Assembly (NCBI GenBank): GCA_001438605.1
Contig: LIDE01000015.1
Span: 26,001-90,000, forward strand
Origin: SAR92 bacterium BACL16 MAG-120619-bin48
GTDB lineage: Bacteria; Pseudomonadota; Gammaproteobacteria; Pseudomonadales; Porticoccaceae
Reading direction: 5' to 3'
DNA length: 64,000 bases
The position numbers and the translations under genes were made by a program. Shown here piece by piece: positions 1 to 7,362 of the stretch; positions within the stretch are counted from its first letter, which is position 1, and every line of letters begins with the position of its first letter. The notes beneath the pieces were generated by a model that was given only the letters and a program-made list of their open reading frames with translations, was not told the origin of the DNA and did no database searches.

Positions 1-126
1 GCGTTGCTCGACGACGGAAAAATCACCTTCAAAGATGAAATCATTGACGGGTTTGAAAATACTCTCAGCGGTTTTAACAAGCTTTTTGACGGCAGTAACA
101 AAGGCAAGCTTTTGCTCAAGCTTTAA
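1..126 (+). CDS. Medium-chain NAD(P)-dependent reductase, C-terminal fragment
   Basis: Partial gene cut by the window edge. Frame 1 is open from base 1 to a TAA and encodes 41 residues. The end, with GFENTLSGFNKLFDG and then GKLLLKL, is the usual last helix and strand of the zinc-independent MDR family (CurA/leukotriene B4 12-hydroxydehydrogenase type), which reduces enones or quinone-like substrates with NAD(P)H. It sits 68 bases ahead of an SDR gene on the same strand, and a second MDR gene of the same broad family lies at 1488-2513. The N-terminal cofactor domain is outside the window, so substrate and cofactor cannot be judged. Confidence 0.75.
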   Translation, partial: ALLDDGKITFKDEIIDGFENTLSGFNKLFDGSNKGKLLLKL

Positions 127-194
127 TCGTTAGTTGATATAGCGCGATCTTTCGGGTCGCGTGGCAGCCAACATATCAGAGGTGAGAAACGACC

Positions 195-962
195 ATGTCG
201 GAACAAAAACTGCTGGGCAAACGCGCTATCGTTACTGGTGGTGCTACGGGTATCGGGTTTGGTATTGCCGAGCGCTTTATCGCTGAGGGTGCGCGGGTCA
301 TTATCACGGACATTGATGCGGCTGGCGGTGTCAGTGCAGCGGCTAAATTAGGCGCTAATTGCCAATTTATGCATCACGATGTGTCGCTGGCAGAGGAGTG
401 GCAGCCGGTTTTTGCGCTGGCGGAAGAGGCTTTTTCTGGGCTCGATATTTTAGTCAATGTTGCCGGCGTGACGCATATGGGCACTATTGAAGAGATGAGC
501 GTTGAGACCTGGGACAAAACCATGGCAATCAATTTGCGCAGCTGTTTTTTGGGGTGCCAAGGTGCGATAAAACTGATGAAAAACCGCGGCGGCGGCGCAA
601 TCATTAATATGGCGTCGGTCTCTGCATTTAGGCCTCAGGCGGAATTAGTTGCCTACAATGCTTCTAAAGCGGGCGTTGATATGATGACAAAATCTGTTGC
701 ATTGCACTGCGCGCGCAGCGGCTACGACATCAGAGTAAACTCTATCAACCCCGGTGTGATTCAGACCGATATGTTGAAAAAGGTTATCAGTCAGGTTGAA
801 GATGGCGAGGCGCTGATGGACAGCTACAAAGCGATGCATCCCATCGGCCGTATCGGTGAGCCTAAGGATATTGCTGCGATGGCCCTGTATTTGGTCGGTG
901 AGGAAGCGTCGTTTATTACCGGTGCATCCTTCACGGTCGACGGCGCTTTGATGAATAATTGA
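195..962 (+). CDS. SDR family NAD(P)-dependent oxidoreductase
   Basis: A 255-residue classical short-chain dehydrogenase that oxidises an alcohol or reduces a ketone. The nucleotide loop TGGATGIG is near residue 15, the NVAGV variant of the NNAG motif is near 88, the catalytic Ser lies in ASVSAF, and the YNASK motif supplies Tyr and Lys. An acidic residue after strand 2 (ITDID) favours NAD over NADP. The C-terminal FTVDGA is typical of the family. The ATG has GAGGTGAG upstream. Its place beside an MDR reductase and a Rieske oxygenase cluster suggests hydroxy/keto interconversion in the same catabolic route; the substrate is unknown. Confidence 0.9.
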   Translation: MSEQKLLGKRAIVTGGATGIGFGIAERFIAEGARVIITDIDAAGGVSAAAKLGANCQFMHHDVSLAEEWQPVFALAEEAFSGLDILVNVAGVTHMGTIEEMSVETWDKTMAINLRSCFLGCQGAIKLMKNRGGGAIINMASVSAFRPQAELVAYNASKAGVDMMTKSVALHCARSGYDIRVNSINPGVIQTDMLKKVISQVEDGEALMDSYKAMHPIGRIGEPKDIAAMALYLVGEEASFITGASFTVDGALMNN

Positions 963-987
963 TTATGTTTGTGAAGGGGGGTCGGCC

Positions 988-1410
988 ATGAATAACAGCA
1001 CGCGACAGGGCGGCTGCTTGTGCGGTCAAGTTCGCTATACGGTACCCGCAAAACCCATTGAAACGGTGGTGTGTCACTGCCGCAACTGCCAAAAGCAGGC
1101 TGGGTCGGCGTTCTCAGTCGTGGCTTTTTTCCAGCGCGATACGCTGCAGTTGACTGGCGAGCTGCAAACCTTTGAAGATAGAGGAACCAGTGGGCAGAAG
1201 GTGTTTCGCCGCTTTTGTGGTAACTGCGGTTCGCCTGTCATCACGGATACTGAAGATGCACCGGCCATGGGCTTAATCTTTGTCAAAGCTGGGACGTTAG
1301 ATGAGGTAGATGATTTGCAGCCGAGCTTGCATTGCTGGGTATCTAGCAAACAGTGTTGGTTAACCTTGGCCGATGATCAGGTGCAGCTGCAGCAACAAGA
1401 ATCTCTTTAA
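988..1410 (+). CDS. GFA family protein (CENP-V/GFA zinc fold)
   Basis: A 140-residue single-domain protein of the glutathione-dependent formaldehyde-activating (GFA) superfamily. The paired zinc sites are visible: CLCGQVRY at the start, CHCRNCQK near residue 30, and CGNCGSP near residue 78. Most family members have no proven activity and only a few act on glutathione adducts, so the formaldehyde role should not be assumed. The ATG at 988 follows AAGGGGGG. The gene is 25 bases behind the SDR and probably cotranscribed with it. It is convergent with the minus-strand MDR gene at 1488. Confidence 0.85.
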   Translation: MNNSTRQGGCLCGQVRYTVPAKPIETVVCHCRNCQKQAGSAFSVVAFFQRDTLQLTGELQTFEDRGTSGQKVFRRFCGNCGSPVITDTEDAPAMGLIFVKAGTLDEVDDLQPSLHCWVSSKQCWLTLADDQVQLQQQESL

Positions 1411-1476
1411 CAGGTTTACTCAAAGAACAGGTTCACGTAAAGCAGCACCCGCGGAGGCTGCTGGTTAGCTTGACTG

Positions 1477-1504
1477 AGTCAGTTCGATTAAGTCAGCTCG
1501 ATTA
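1477..1504. repeat. Tandem 14-bp duplication at the 3' end of the MDR gene
   Basis: Two adjacent 14-bp units, AGTCAGTTCGATTA (1477-1490) and AGTCAGCTCGATTA (1491-1504), differ by one base. On the minus strand the last codons of the MDR gene lie in the second unit, and its TAA stop is formed by the first bases of the downstream unit. Fourteen is not a multiple of three, so the duplication itself sets the reading end. Confidence 0.85.
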
Positions 1505-2513
1505 AGTCTACTTCAACCAGCGCTTTGCCGGTTGTCTTGCCTGACATCAGTTCACAAAACGCCGCCGGTGTGTTGGCGATACCCTTGGTAATATGCTCTA
1601 TAACTTTAATTTTTCCCTGATTAATCCACTCGGTCAGTTGTGCCTGAGCTGCTGGAACCTGGTCGTGATAGGTAAACAGTAAAAAGCCTTGCATGGTCAG
1701 TTGACGTGCCACTACTTCCCAGAGGTTTGTGATTGGATTGGGGTTTTCTGTGCGGTTGTAGTCGGAGATCATGCCACAGCCGACAATGCGTCCGTAAACT
1801 TTCATCGCCACGAGCATGGCGTTGAGCACGGGCCCGCCGACATTGTCGAAGTAAATATCTGCGCCTTCTGGTGCTATCGCGAGCACGGCTGCGGCAATAT
1901 CATCGGTCTTGTAATTGATTGCCGCATCAAAGCCAAATTGCTCAACAATAAGTTTGGCTTTTTCGTCACTGCCAACAATGCCTATAACGGTGCAGCCGCG
2001 CTGTTTGGCGATTTGTCCGGCCATGCTACCAGTCGCACCTGCAGCGGCGCTGACAACGACCGTTTGCCCAGATTGAATTTTTCCTATCTCATGCAGGCCG
2101 ACATACGCGGTAGCGCCTGCACCGCCGAGTGCGCCAACATAGTAGGAGATGGGTGTGTCGCCGTGGGGTTGCAGCTTTTCCAGCAAGACTGCATCGCTAT
2201 GGCAAATTGAATAGTCTTCCCAGTGGTTGAGGGCAAAAACAATGTCGCCTGGCGCAAAGTCAGCATTTTTCGACGCTACCACACGCCCCACCGACGGGCC
2301 TCGTATCACGCCACCTATGGGGATCGGCGGAAAGTAGTTGGCTTTGCCATCTAGCCAGCCGCGAATAGCAGGTTCCAGAGAGAAATACATATTGCGAATC
2401 AGAAATTCTCCTTCCCCTGGTTGCGGGATAGGGCTCTCTGTCATGGCAAAATTCTCTACCCGTGCGGCATCCGATGCGTAAGAGGCGAGAACGACTTGAC
2501 GATTTTTTTGCAT
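1488..2513 (-). CDS. NADP-dependent medium-chain oxidoreductase (CurA/LTB4DH-like)
   Basis: A zinc-independent MDR reductase of about 341 residues, likely reducing an alpha,beta-unsaturated carbonyl with NADPH. Early motifs are PIPQPGEGEFLIRN and the MDR core YFSLEPAIRGW. The Rossmann loop reads SAAAGATGSMAGQIAK, followed by the family block DIYFDNVGG. No zinc-binding cysteine set is visible. The ORF track begins at a TTG (2519) overlapping the Rieske gene stop; the ATG at 2513 two codons later is an equally good choice. A GGAG lies 5 bases before the TTG and 11 before the ATG. It is the last gene of the minus-strand catabolic series, and its 3' end carries a tandem duplication. Confidence 0.88.
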   Translation of the reverse strand: MQKNRQVVLASYASDAARVENFAMTESPIPQPGEGEFLIRNMYFSLEPAIRGWLDGKANYFPPIPIGGVIRGPSVGRVVASKNADFAPGDIVFALNHWEDYSICHSDAVLLEKLQPHGDTPISYYVGALGGAGATAYVGLHEIGKIQSGQTVVVSAAAGATGSMAGQIAKQRGCTVIGIVGSDEKAKLIVEQFGFDAAINYKTDDIAAAVLAIAPEGADIYFDNVGGPVLNAMLVAMKVYGRIVGCGMISDYNRTENPNPITNLWEVVARQLTMQGFLLFTYHDQVPAAQAQLTEWINQGKIKVIEHITKGIANTPAAFCELMSGKTTGKALVEVDLIELT

Positions 2514-2515
2514 AC

Positions 2516-2833
2516 TCAACTTAGCTCCAATTCCAAATGGCCAGTCTCTGAAACACTGATAGGATAGGTTTTAAGCGCTACCTTGGTCAGCTCACCTTTG
2601 GGTATTCCTGTGCGCAGGTCGAAACGCACGCCATGTAAAGGGCAGGAGAGGAAACAGTTCCGAATGCGACCTTCGGTTAGCTCAGCGCGCTGATGTGTGC
2701 AGTTATTTTCAACGGCGTAGTATTCGCCATTGGCACGACAGACAAGAATATTCTTGCCCTCCAGTGATACCGCCTTGCTCTCGTTATCTGCGAGTTCTTG
2801 CGCAGGAAAGAGGGTGTGAGTGGTCGCCGTCAT
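2516..2833 (-). CDS. Rieske-type [2Fe-2S] ferredoxin
   Basis: A 105-residue soluble Rieske protein. The cluster ligands are CTHQRAEL (Cys, His) and CPLHGVRFDL (Cys, His), with normal spacing. It is the size of ferredoxin components of ring-hydroxylating oxygenases or small NirD-like proteins. The ORF track extends 39 residues further, but the ATG at 2833 has GAGG six bases upstream and gives the normal length; the extra N-terminus reads through a hairpin and AT-rich leader. It lies downstream of the oxygenase alpha gene, so it is a candidate electron donor to it, competing with the putidaredoxin-type ferredoxin at 11173. Confidence 0.88.
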   Translation of the reverse strand: MTATTHTLFPAQELADNESKAVSLEGKNILVCRANGEYYAVENNCTHQRAELTEGRIRNCFLSCPLHGVRFDLRTGIPKGELTKVALKTYPISVSETGHLELELS

Positions 2834-2923
2834 AGTGGCCTCATTCTTTTTTAATGGCTTTGAATACAGTAGTAGCATTTTCGTTTCAACATCAATAACG
2901 CTGTTGTTTGAGTGTAAAAGAAT

Positions 2924-2950
2924 ATGCCAGGCTTCAATGAAACCTGGCAT
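2924..2950 (-). terminator. Hairpin after the Rieske oxygenase gene
   Basis: ATGCCAGG (2924-2931) pairs with CCTGGCAT (2943-2950), with an inner TTC/GAA extension in the loop. On the minus strand it is followed by ATATTCTTTT, a weak U-rich run. It lies seven bases beyond the oxygenase stop and could terminate or attenuate transcription before the Rieske ferredoxin gene. The remaining bases to 2834 are AT-rich and could hold a separate promoter, but I see no strong -35/-10 pair. Confidence 0.55.
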
Positions 2951-2957
2951 GCGGTGC

Positions 2958-4340
2958 TTAAGCGTTTAAGTATTTGTCGAGGGTTTGATGCAAGTGACGG
3001 ATGCGGCTCTCTTGGTAACTGGCGAGGCTAACCGCGCCTTTCTTGGAGGCCATCATGCCTTTTTGAACCGCGGGCATATTGCTGTCATCTTGATCAAACA
3101 CCGGTCCTAAACCACCAATTTCCGGTGCGTCGCTAAAGGCTTGATCAGGGCGCAGAATATTCTTGGCAGCGGGCTCGGGGCGCTTGGTACCTTTTTCATA
3201 GCGGAGCAGGATCATCGTTTCGAAAATACAGCTGTTGTGATCGTCGCCGTTTGGCAAAAAGCGGTAGACGATATTGCCGTGGTAGCCGGTCCAGACTTGG
3301 GTGTTAGGGAACAGCATGTACAGAATGGCATCTTCTAACTCAGAATCGGTCGCATCAACTAACGGCTCACCGATAATGTCTCCGAACATCTGGCGGTTAG
3401 TATCCGCAACGTATTTGCGAGCAGTGAGACCTTCGGGCATTTCGTGGCCCTCGGCGCTGTCAGTTGCCATGCGGCCAGAGAGTTCGAGAATGTCGCGCAT
3501 GGTGTCGGCTGCGGTGACATTGGGGCGATGCGGGCTGGCAACACCCATGGGTGTTACGGAGCGGCTGACATGGTCGCCAAAGGTGTCGTACTGTGAGTTG
3601 GCGTCGCCGGTAAAGGTTAAAATCTCACTGTGGGTTTCCAAGGTGTGGAAAGACTCCATAAAGGCTTCGGCGCCGACTTTCCAGTTGCACTGCACGACGC
3701 GCTGAACATGCGCACCTTTGTAGTAATCATGCAGGGGGAAGCGGGCAAAGTGCTCCGGCAATGGGCTCAGGTAGTCATGCAGAGAGCTGGCATTGTCGTC
3801 AAAGTTAACAAATATAAATCCACCCCATGTGTCGATTTTCACCTGTGGTAGACGCATATCTTTTTCGTCGAGGTGTTTAAAGTCCCACTTGCAAGGAATG
3901 CCCTTAAATTCGCCATTGAGGTCCCAGGTGGCGCCATGGAAGGGGCAGACAAACTCTTTGGCATGACCATCGCAGTCGCGCAGTAGACGGCCGCGGTGCA
4001 AACAGGAGTTGATGTAGCCTTTGAATTCATTTTCACCCGTGCGTGTGACAATGACTGACTGATTAACGATTTCATAGATGTGGTGATCGCCGATTTCTGG
4101 AATATCTTCTTCGCGACAGGCCATCTGCCAAACTTTCGGCCACAACTTTTCTTTCTCTTTTTCGTGGAAATCCCGTGAGATCCAGCGAGCTACATCGATA
4201 TCGTCGTCGCCCATGTAGGGGTTGGTGTTTTCTCGCAGGTACGCGGGTACGGCAACGGTTTCTTGATCGAGCAAGTCTTGGTAGCTGGTGCCTTCGCAGC
4301 GCGCTTCACCCTGTTGCTTCACTTTAATTAAATCAGACAT
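2958..4340 (-). CDS. Rieske non-heme iron oxygenase, alpha subunit
   Basis: A 460-residue aromatic-ring-hydroxylating-type oxygenase, which uses O2 and electrons from a ferredoxin to hydroxylate or cleave an activated substrate. The Rieske domain ligands are CLHRG and CPFHGATWDL (about residues 105-130). The mononuclear iron site is the NWKVGAEAFMESFHTLETH block, giving the two His, with a downstream Asp expected. ATG 4340 has TAGGAG at good spacing, so the seven extra track residues are unlikely. No small beta subunit is present, so an alpha-only oligomer is probable. The gene lies 23 bases behind the thiolase gene, in the same series as a DUF35 protein and a 2-oxoacid dehydrogenase. The substrate cannot be read from sequence. 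Confidence 0.92.
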   Translation of the reverse strand: MSDLIKVKQQGEARCEGTSYQDLLDQETVAVPAYLRENTNPYMGDDDIDVARWISRDFHEKEKEKLWPKVWQMACREEDIPEIGDHHIYEIVNQSVIVTRTGENEFKGYINSCLHRGRLLRDCDGHAKEFVCPFHGATWDLNGEFKGIPCKWDFKHLDEKDMRLPQVKIDTWGGFIFVNFDDNASSLHDYLSPLPEHFARFPLHDYYKGAHVQRVVQCNWKVGAEAFMESFHTLETHSEILTFTGDANSQYDTFGDHVSRSVTPMGVASPHRPNVTAADTMRDILELSGRMATDSAEGHEMPEGLTARKYVADTNRQMFGDIIGEPLVDATDSELEDAILYMLFPNTQVWTGYHGNIVYRFLPNGDDHNSCIFETMILLRYEKGTKRPEPAAKNILRPDQAFSDAPEIGGLGPVFDQDDSNMPAVQKGMMASKKGAVSLASYQESRIRHLHQTLDKYLNA

Positions 4341-4363
4341 AGGTTTACTCCTACTTATCATTT

Positions 4364-5506
4364 TTATTTTGAAATAATGGTTACGCCACTGAGACCGGGG
4401 GCACCATAAACATGGGTGTATCCGACTTTCGGGTTATTGCCAACTTGTCGAGCACCGCCTTCGCCGCGCAATTGCACACAGATCTCGTAGACCTGGCGCA
4501 GACCAGAGGCGCCCACCGGCTCGCCATTGGCGAGACAGCCGCCGTCGGTGTTGATCGGCAGATGGCCGTTAATGCCAGTTGCACCGTCGCGCAGCAGTTG
4601 TTCTTGCTCGCCGTGTTCACAGAAGCCATTTTCAGCCATGTGAATAATTTCGGTGCCGCAGTCGGTGTCTTGCAACTGGATAACATCTACGTCTTTGGGG
4701 CCGATTCCAGCGAGCTCGAAGGCTGCTTTCGACGCGGTCACCGTCGGCGCATCAGCCACATTCATCGCTTGTGATGGTGCAAAGACTTCAAAGCTGCCGT
4801 AGTGCCGAGTGCGGATAGCGGCGGCCTTTAAATAGAGTGGTTTGCTGCTGTACTGCCGCGCTTTCTCAGCATTGCAGATAATAAGTGCTGCGCCGCCCTC
4901 GGCTGGGCTGCAGAACATGTATTTGCGCAGCGGGTCACTAATCATGGCTGACTGCGCAATCTCATCGTAGCTGAGCTTTTGCTGGCGCCACGCGGTAGGC
5001 GTGAGTGAACCGTTGGTAAAGGCTTTCTCCGATACGCGAATCAATGCGTCTTCGGTGATACCGTGATCGTGCATGTAGCGCTGGGTTTTTAGGGCGAAAA
5101 ACTGGGTGGTTAGCATCAGTCCGGTTTCGCCGTACCAATCGTCCAGTCCCCAGTCTTTGGGTTGTGGATTAAATGCCCCGCGGGGGTGTTTATCGAAACC
5201 CACAACCACCCCAAGGTCGTACTCGCCGGATTTGATTGCCGTGTAGGCTGCGTGAAGAGAGCTTCCTCCGGTGGCGCAACCGTTCCAGATATTGGTAAAT
5301 TGCAGGCCTGTGAGCCCCAATTCATTGACCAGAGAGTCAGCGTTGCCAGCATCTTGGCTTCCGCCATAGGCAAACTGCATATCTTTCCAAGAGAGACCAG
5401 CATCCGCTAGCGCAGCGCGCACGGCTGAGGCGCCCTGTTGCATACCGGACATGTCTGGCGAGCGGCCAAAGCGATGGAGTCCTATGCCGATTATCGCTAC
5501 ATCCAT
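4364..5506 (-). CDS. SCP2/Ltp2-like thiolase-fold protein
   Basis: A 380-residue thiolase-superfamily protein of the lipid-transfer type. The nucleophile position is kept (NGCATGGSS, Cys about 77). Two other canonical thiolase features are changed: the GHPxGATG block reads GEPVGASG (His to Glu), and the late Cys loop reads VYGAPGLSG with no Cys. This pattern fits the non-condensing Ltp2-like branch, whose studied members act as retro-aldolases removing propionyl-CoA or acetyl-CoA from steroid side chains. The partner of such enzymes is a DUF35 OB-fold protein, which is exactly the upstream gene three bases away. GGAGGAATAACCC precedes the ATG. Aldolase activity is inferred, not shown. Confidence 0.88.
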   Translation of the reverse strand: MDVAIIGIGLHRFGRSPDMSGMQQGASAVRAALADAGLSWKDMQFAYGGSQDAGNADSLVNELGLTGLQFTNIWNGCATGGSSLHAAYTAIKSGEYDLGVVVGFDKHPRGAFNPQPKDWGLDDWYGETGLMLTTQFFALKTQRYMHDHGITEDALIRVSEKAFTNGSLTPTAWRQQKLSYDEIAQSAMISDPLRKYMFCSPAEGGAALIICNAEKARQYSSKPLYLKAAAIRTRHYGSFEVFAPSQAMNVADAPTVTASKAAFELAGIGPKDVDVIQLQDTDCGTEIIHMAENGFCEHGEQEQLLRDGATGINGHLPINTDGGCLANGEPVGASGLRQVYEICVQLRGEGGARQVGNNPKVGYTHVYGAPGLSGVTIISK

Positions 5507-5509
5507 GGG

Positions 5510-5941
5510 TTATTCCTCCGTCACTGCTGTGAAGCAAAAAGTCATGATGTCGTTACCCTGTTCATCGCTGCGAAAGGGAATAATCGCCAGCTGCATGGGC
5601 ATGCCAATTTTCAGTTGTTGAGCGGTGTTGGGCTGCAGTCTTGCCTCGACTCGCACGCCGCCGGGCATCTCTACATAGCCCACGCCATAGGGCGCAAAAG
5701 TCGCCTCTGTTTCACTGCTGTGGTAGGGCTGCTTGGGCATAAATGTCTGAATTGTCCACGTCCACAGCGTGCCGCGATCGCCTAATTCCACGATGTGAGT
5801 CTCTCGCGAGCCACAGTTGCGGCAGTCGGGCTGGGCCGGGAAAGTCGCTTCGGCACAGCGAGAGCAGCGGCTGCCCAGCAGTTGCGGCTTGCTCGATGGC
5901 CATGTGAAGAGGCCTTCTTTGATGGGGATTTGCGTGTGCAT
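5510..5941 (-). CDS. DUF35 Zn-ribbon/OB-fold protein (thiolase partner)
   Basis: About 143 residues. An N-terminal zinc ribbon (CSRC then CRNC, about residues 25-40) is followed by an OB-fold with the block YGVGYVEMPGGVRVEARL. This is the DUF35 family, whose members bind acyl-CoA and form a complex with SCP2-type thiolases or with MaoC-like hydratases (ChsH2 is the known example). The ORF track starts at a TTG (5959); I prefer ATG 5941. It is three bases ahead of the thiolase-like gene and 20 bases behind lpd, so the thiolase pair is translated together. Function as the required subunit of the thiolase-like aldolase is inferred from this pairing. Confidence 0.88.
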   Translation of the reverse strand: MHTQIPIKEGLFTWPSSKPQLLGSRCSRCAEATFPAQPDCRNCGSRETHIVELGDRGTLWTWTIQTFMPKQPYHSSETEATFAPYGVGYVEMPGGVRVEARLQPNTAQQLKIGMPMQLAIIPFRSDEQGNDIMTFCFTAVTEE

Positions 5942-5961
5942 AAACGAACTCAGTGGCAACG

Positions 5962-7353
5962 TTATTGGTGAATAGCCAGACCCAGGCTGTCGAGAACGGA
6001 CTCGTGCATACTTTCGGAGACAGTAGGATGGGCAAAAATGGTGTGGGCTAGCTCATGCTCAGTAGCTTCAAGCTGCTGAGCAATGACAAACCCTTGAATT
6101 TGTTCTGTTACTTCTGCGCCAATCATGTGGGCACCGAGCAACTCGCCAGTGTTGGCATCAAACAGCGTTTTGACTAAACCGTCGCCTTCATTGATGGCGA
6201 GGGATTTGCCATTGGCGTTGAGATTAAAACGCCCAACGTTAACGCTGTGTCCCGCAGCAATAGCCTGCGCTTCGGTTAACCCGACGCTGGCAATTTGCGG
6301 TCGGCAATAGGTGCAGCCGGGCACTCGCTGTTTGTTTAGGGGTTTTACGTCCTCGACACCTGCAATTTTTTCCACACAAATCACAGCCTCATGGCTTGCT
6401 TTGTGGGCCAGCCACGGGGCACCGGCAACATCGCCGATGGCATAGAGTCCCGCGAGATTGGTTTTGCCGAAGGCATCGGTTTTTATAAAGTTTGCCTCTG
6501 TCGCAACACTGAGCTGCTCTAGGCCAAGGTTTTCAATATTGCCGGTGATGCCTACTGCGAGAATCACTTGATCAACGGCCACGGTCTGCGCGCCGCTGGC
6601 AGTTTCGAGGTGCGCAATTGTGTCAGCGCCAGAGGTGTCGAGTGCTTTGACCAGTGTGCTGGTATGTACTTTTATCCCGCGCTGTTTAAAGGCTTTTTCT
6701 GCCAGCGCTGAAATGTCGGCATCTTCCACTGGAACAATGCGCGGCAGCGCTTCAACCAGTGTTACGTCACATCCAAGATCGTTGTAGAGACTGGCGAATT
6801 CAACGCCAATCGCGCCAGCACCAATCACTAACAGACGGCGCGGAAGTGCGGTGGGCGTCATCGCTTCTCTGGCTCCCCAAACACGTTGGCCATCAATTTT
6901 GATCGTGGGCAGGTTGCGTGCCCGCGCGCCGGTGGCGAGAATAATATTGTCTGCTTTGTACTCGGTTACGACACCATTATGGCTGACGTCGAGGCGATAT
7001 TTGTCTGCCAGACTGGCCGTGCCGTCAATCACGACCACGCCATTTTTCTTCATCAGATAGGCGATGCCCTGACTCAGTTTGTCGGCCACCGAGCGGCTGT
7101 GCTTTACGAGTTTGTTGATATCAAAACTGAGATTGTCGACGGTGAAGCCAAGATGCTCGGCTGCCTTGATAGTGTGGGCAACGTTGGCGCCATGCAGCAG
7201 CGCCTTGGTGGGTATGCAGCCCCAATTCAAACAGACGCCCCCGAGGTGCTGTTTTTCTACAAGCGCCGTTTTGAAACCCAGCTGAGCGGCGCGAATAGCG
7301 GCGACATAACCGCCGGGACCGCCACCCACTACCATGAGGTCATAGTGCTGCAT
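5962..7353 (-). CDS. lpdA: Dihydrolipoyl dehydrogenase (E3)
   Basis: A 463-residue flavoprotein that reoxidises dihydrolipoyl groups of the E2 core with NAD+. The FAD loop is GGGPGGYVAAIRAAQ, the redox disulfide is GGVCLNWGCIPTK (two Cys four residues apart), the NAD loop is GAGAIGVEFASLY, the FAD block is YAIGDVAG, and the C-terminal catalytic His-Glu is in HAHPTVSE-like FAHPTVSESMHE. Full length for the family. AAGGA precedes ATG 7353. It is nine bases from the E2 gene, so it is probably the dedicated E3 of this complex rather than the housekeeping copy. Confidence 0.95.
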   Translation of the reverse strand: MQHYDLMVVGGGPGGYVAAIRAAQLGFKTALVEKQHLGGVCLNWGCIPTKALLHGANVAHTIKAAEHLGFTVDNLSFDINKLVKHSRSVADKLSQGIAYLMKKNGVVVIDGTASLADKYRLDVSHNGVVTEYKADNIILATGARARNLPTIKIDGQRVWGAREAMTPTALPRRLLVIGAGAIGVEFASLYNDLGCDVTLVEALPRIVPVEDADISALAEKAFKQRGIKVHTSTLVKALDTSGADTIAHLETASGAQTVAVDQVILAVGITGNIENLGLEQLSVATEANFIKTDAFGKTNLAGLYAIGDVAGAPWLAHKASHEAVICVEKIAGVEDVKPLNKQRVPGCTYCRPQIASVGLTEAQAIAAGHSVNVGRFNLNANGKSLAINEGDGLVKTLFDANTGELLGAHMIGAEVTEQIQGFVIAQQLEATEHELAHTIFAHPTVSESMHESVLDSLGLAIHQ

Positions 7354-7362
7354 AGATAGTCC

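Noticed and set aside
1441-1462. Terminator between the GFA and MDR genes (AGCAGC/GCTGCT)
   Set aside because: Six-base stem with a ten-base loop and no U-run on either strand; support is too weak.
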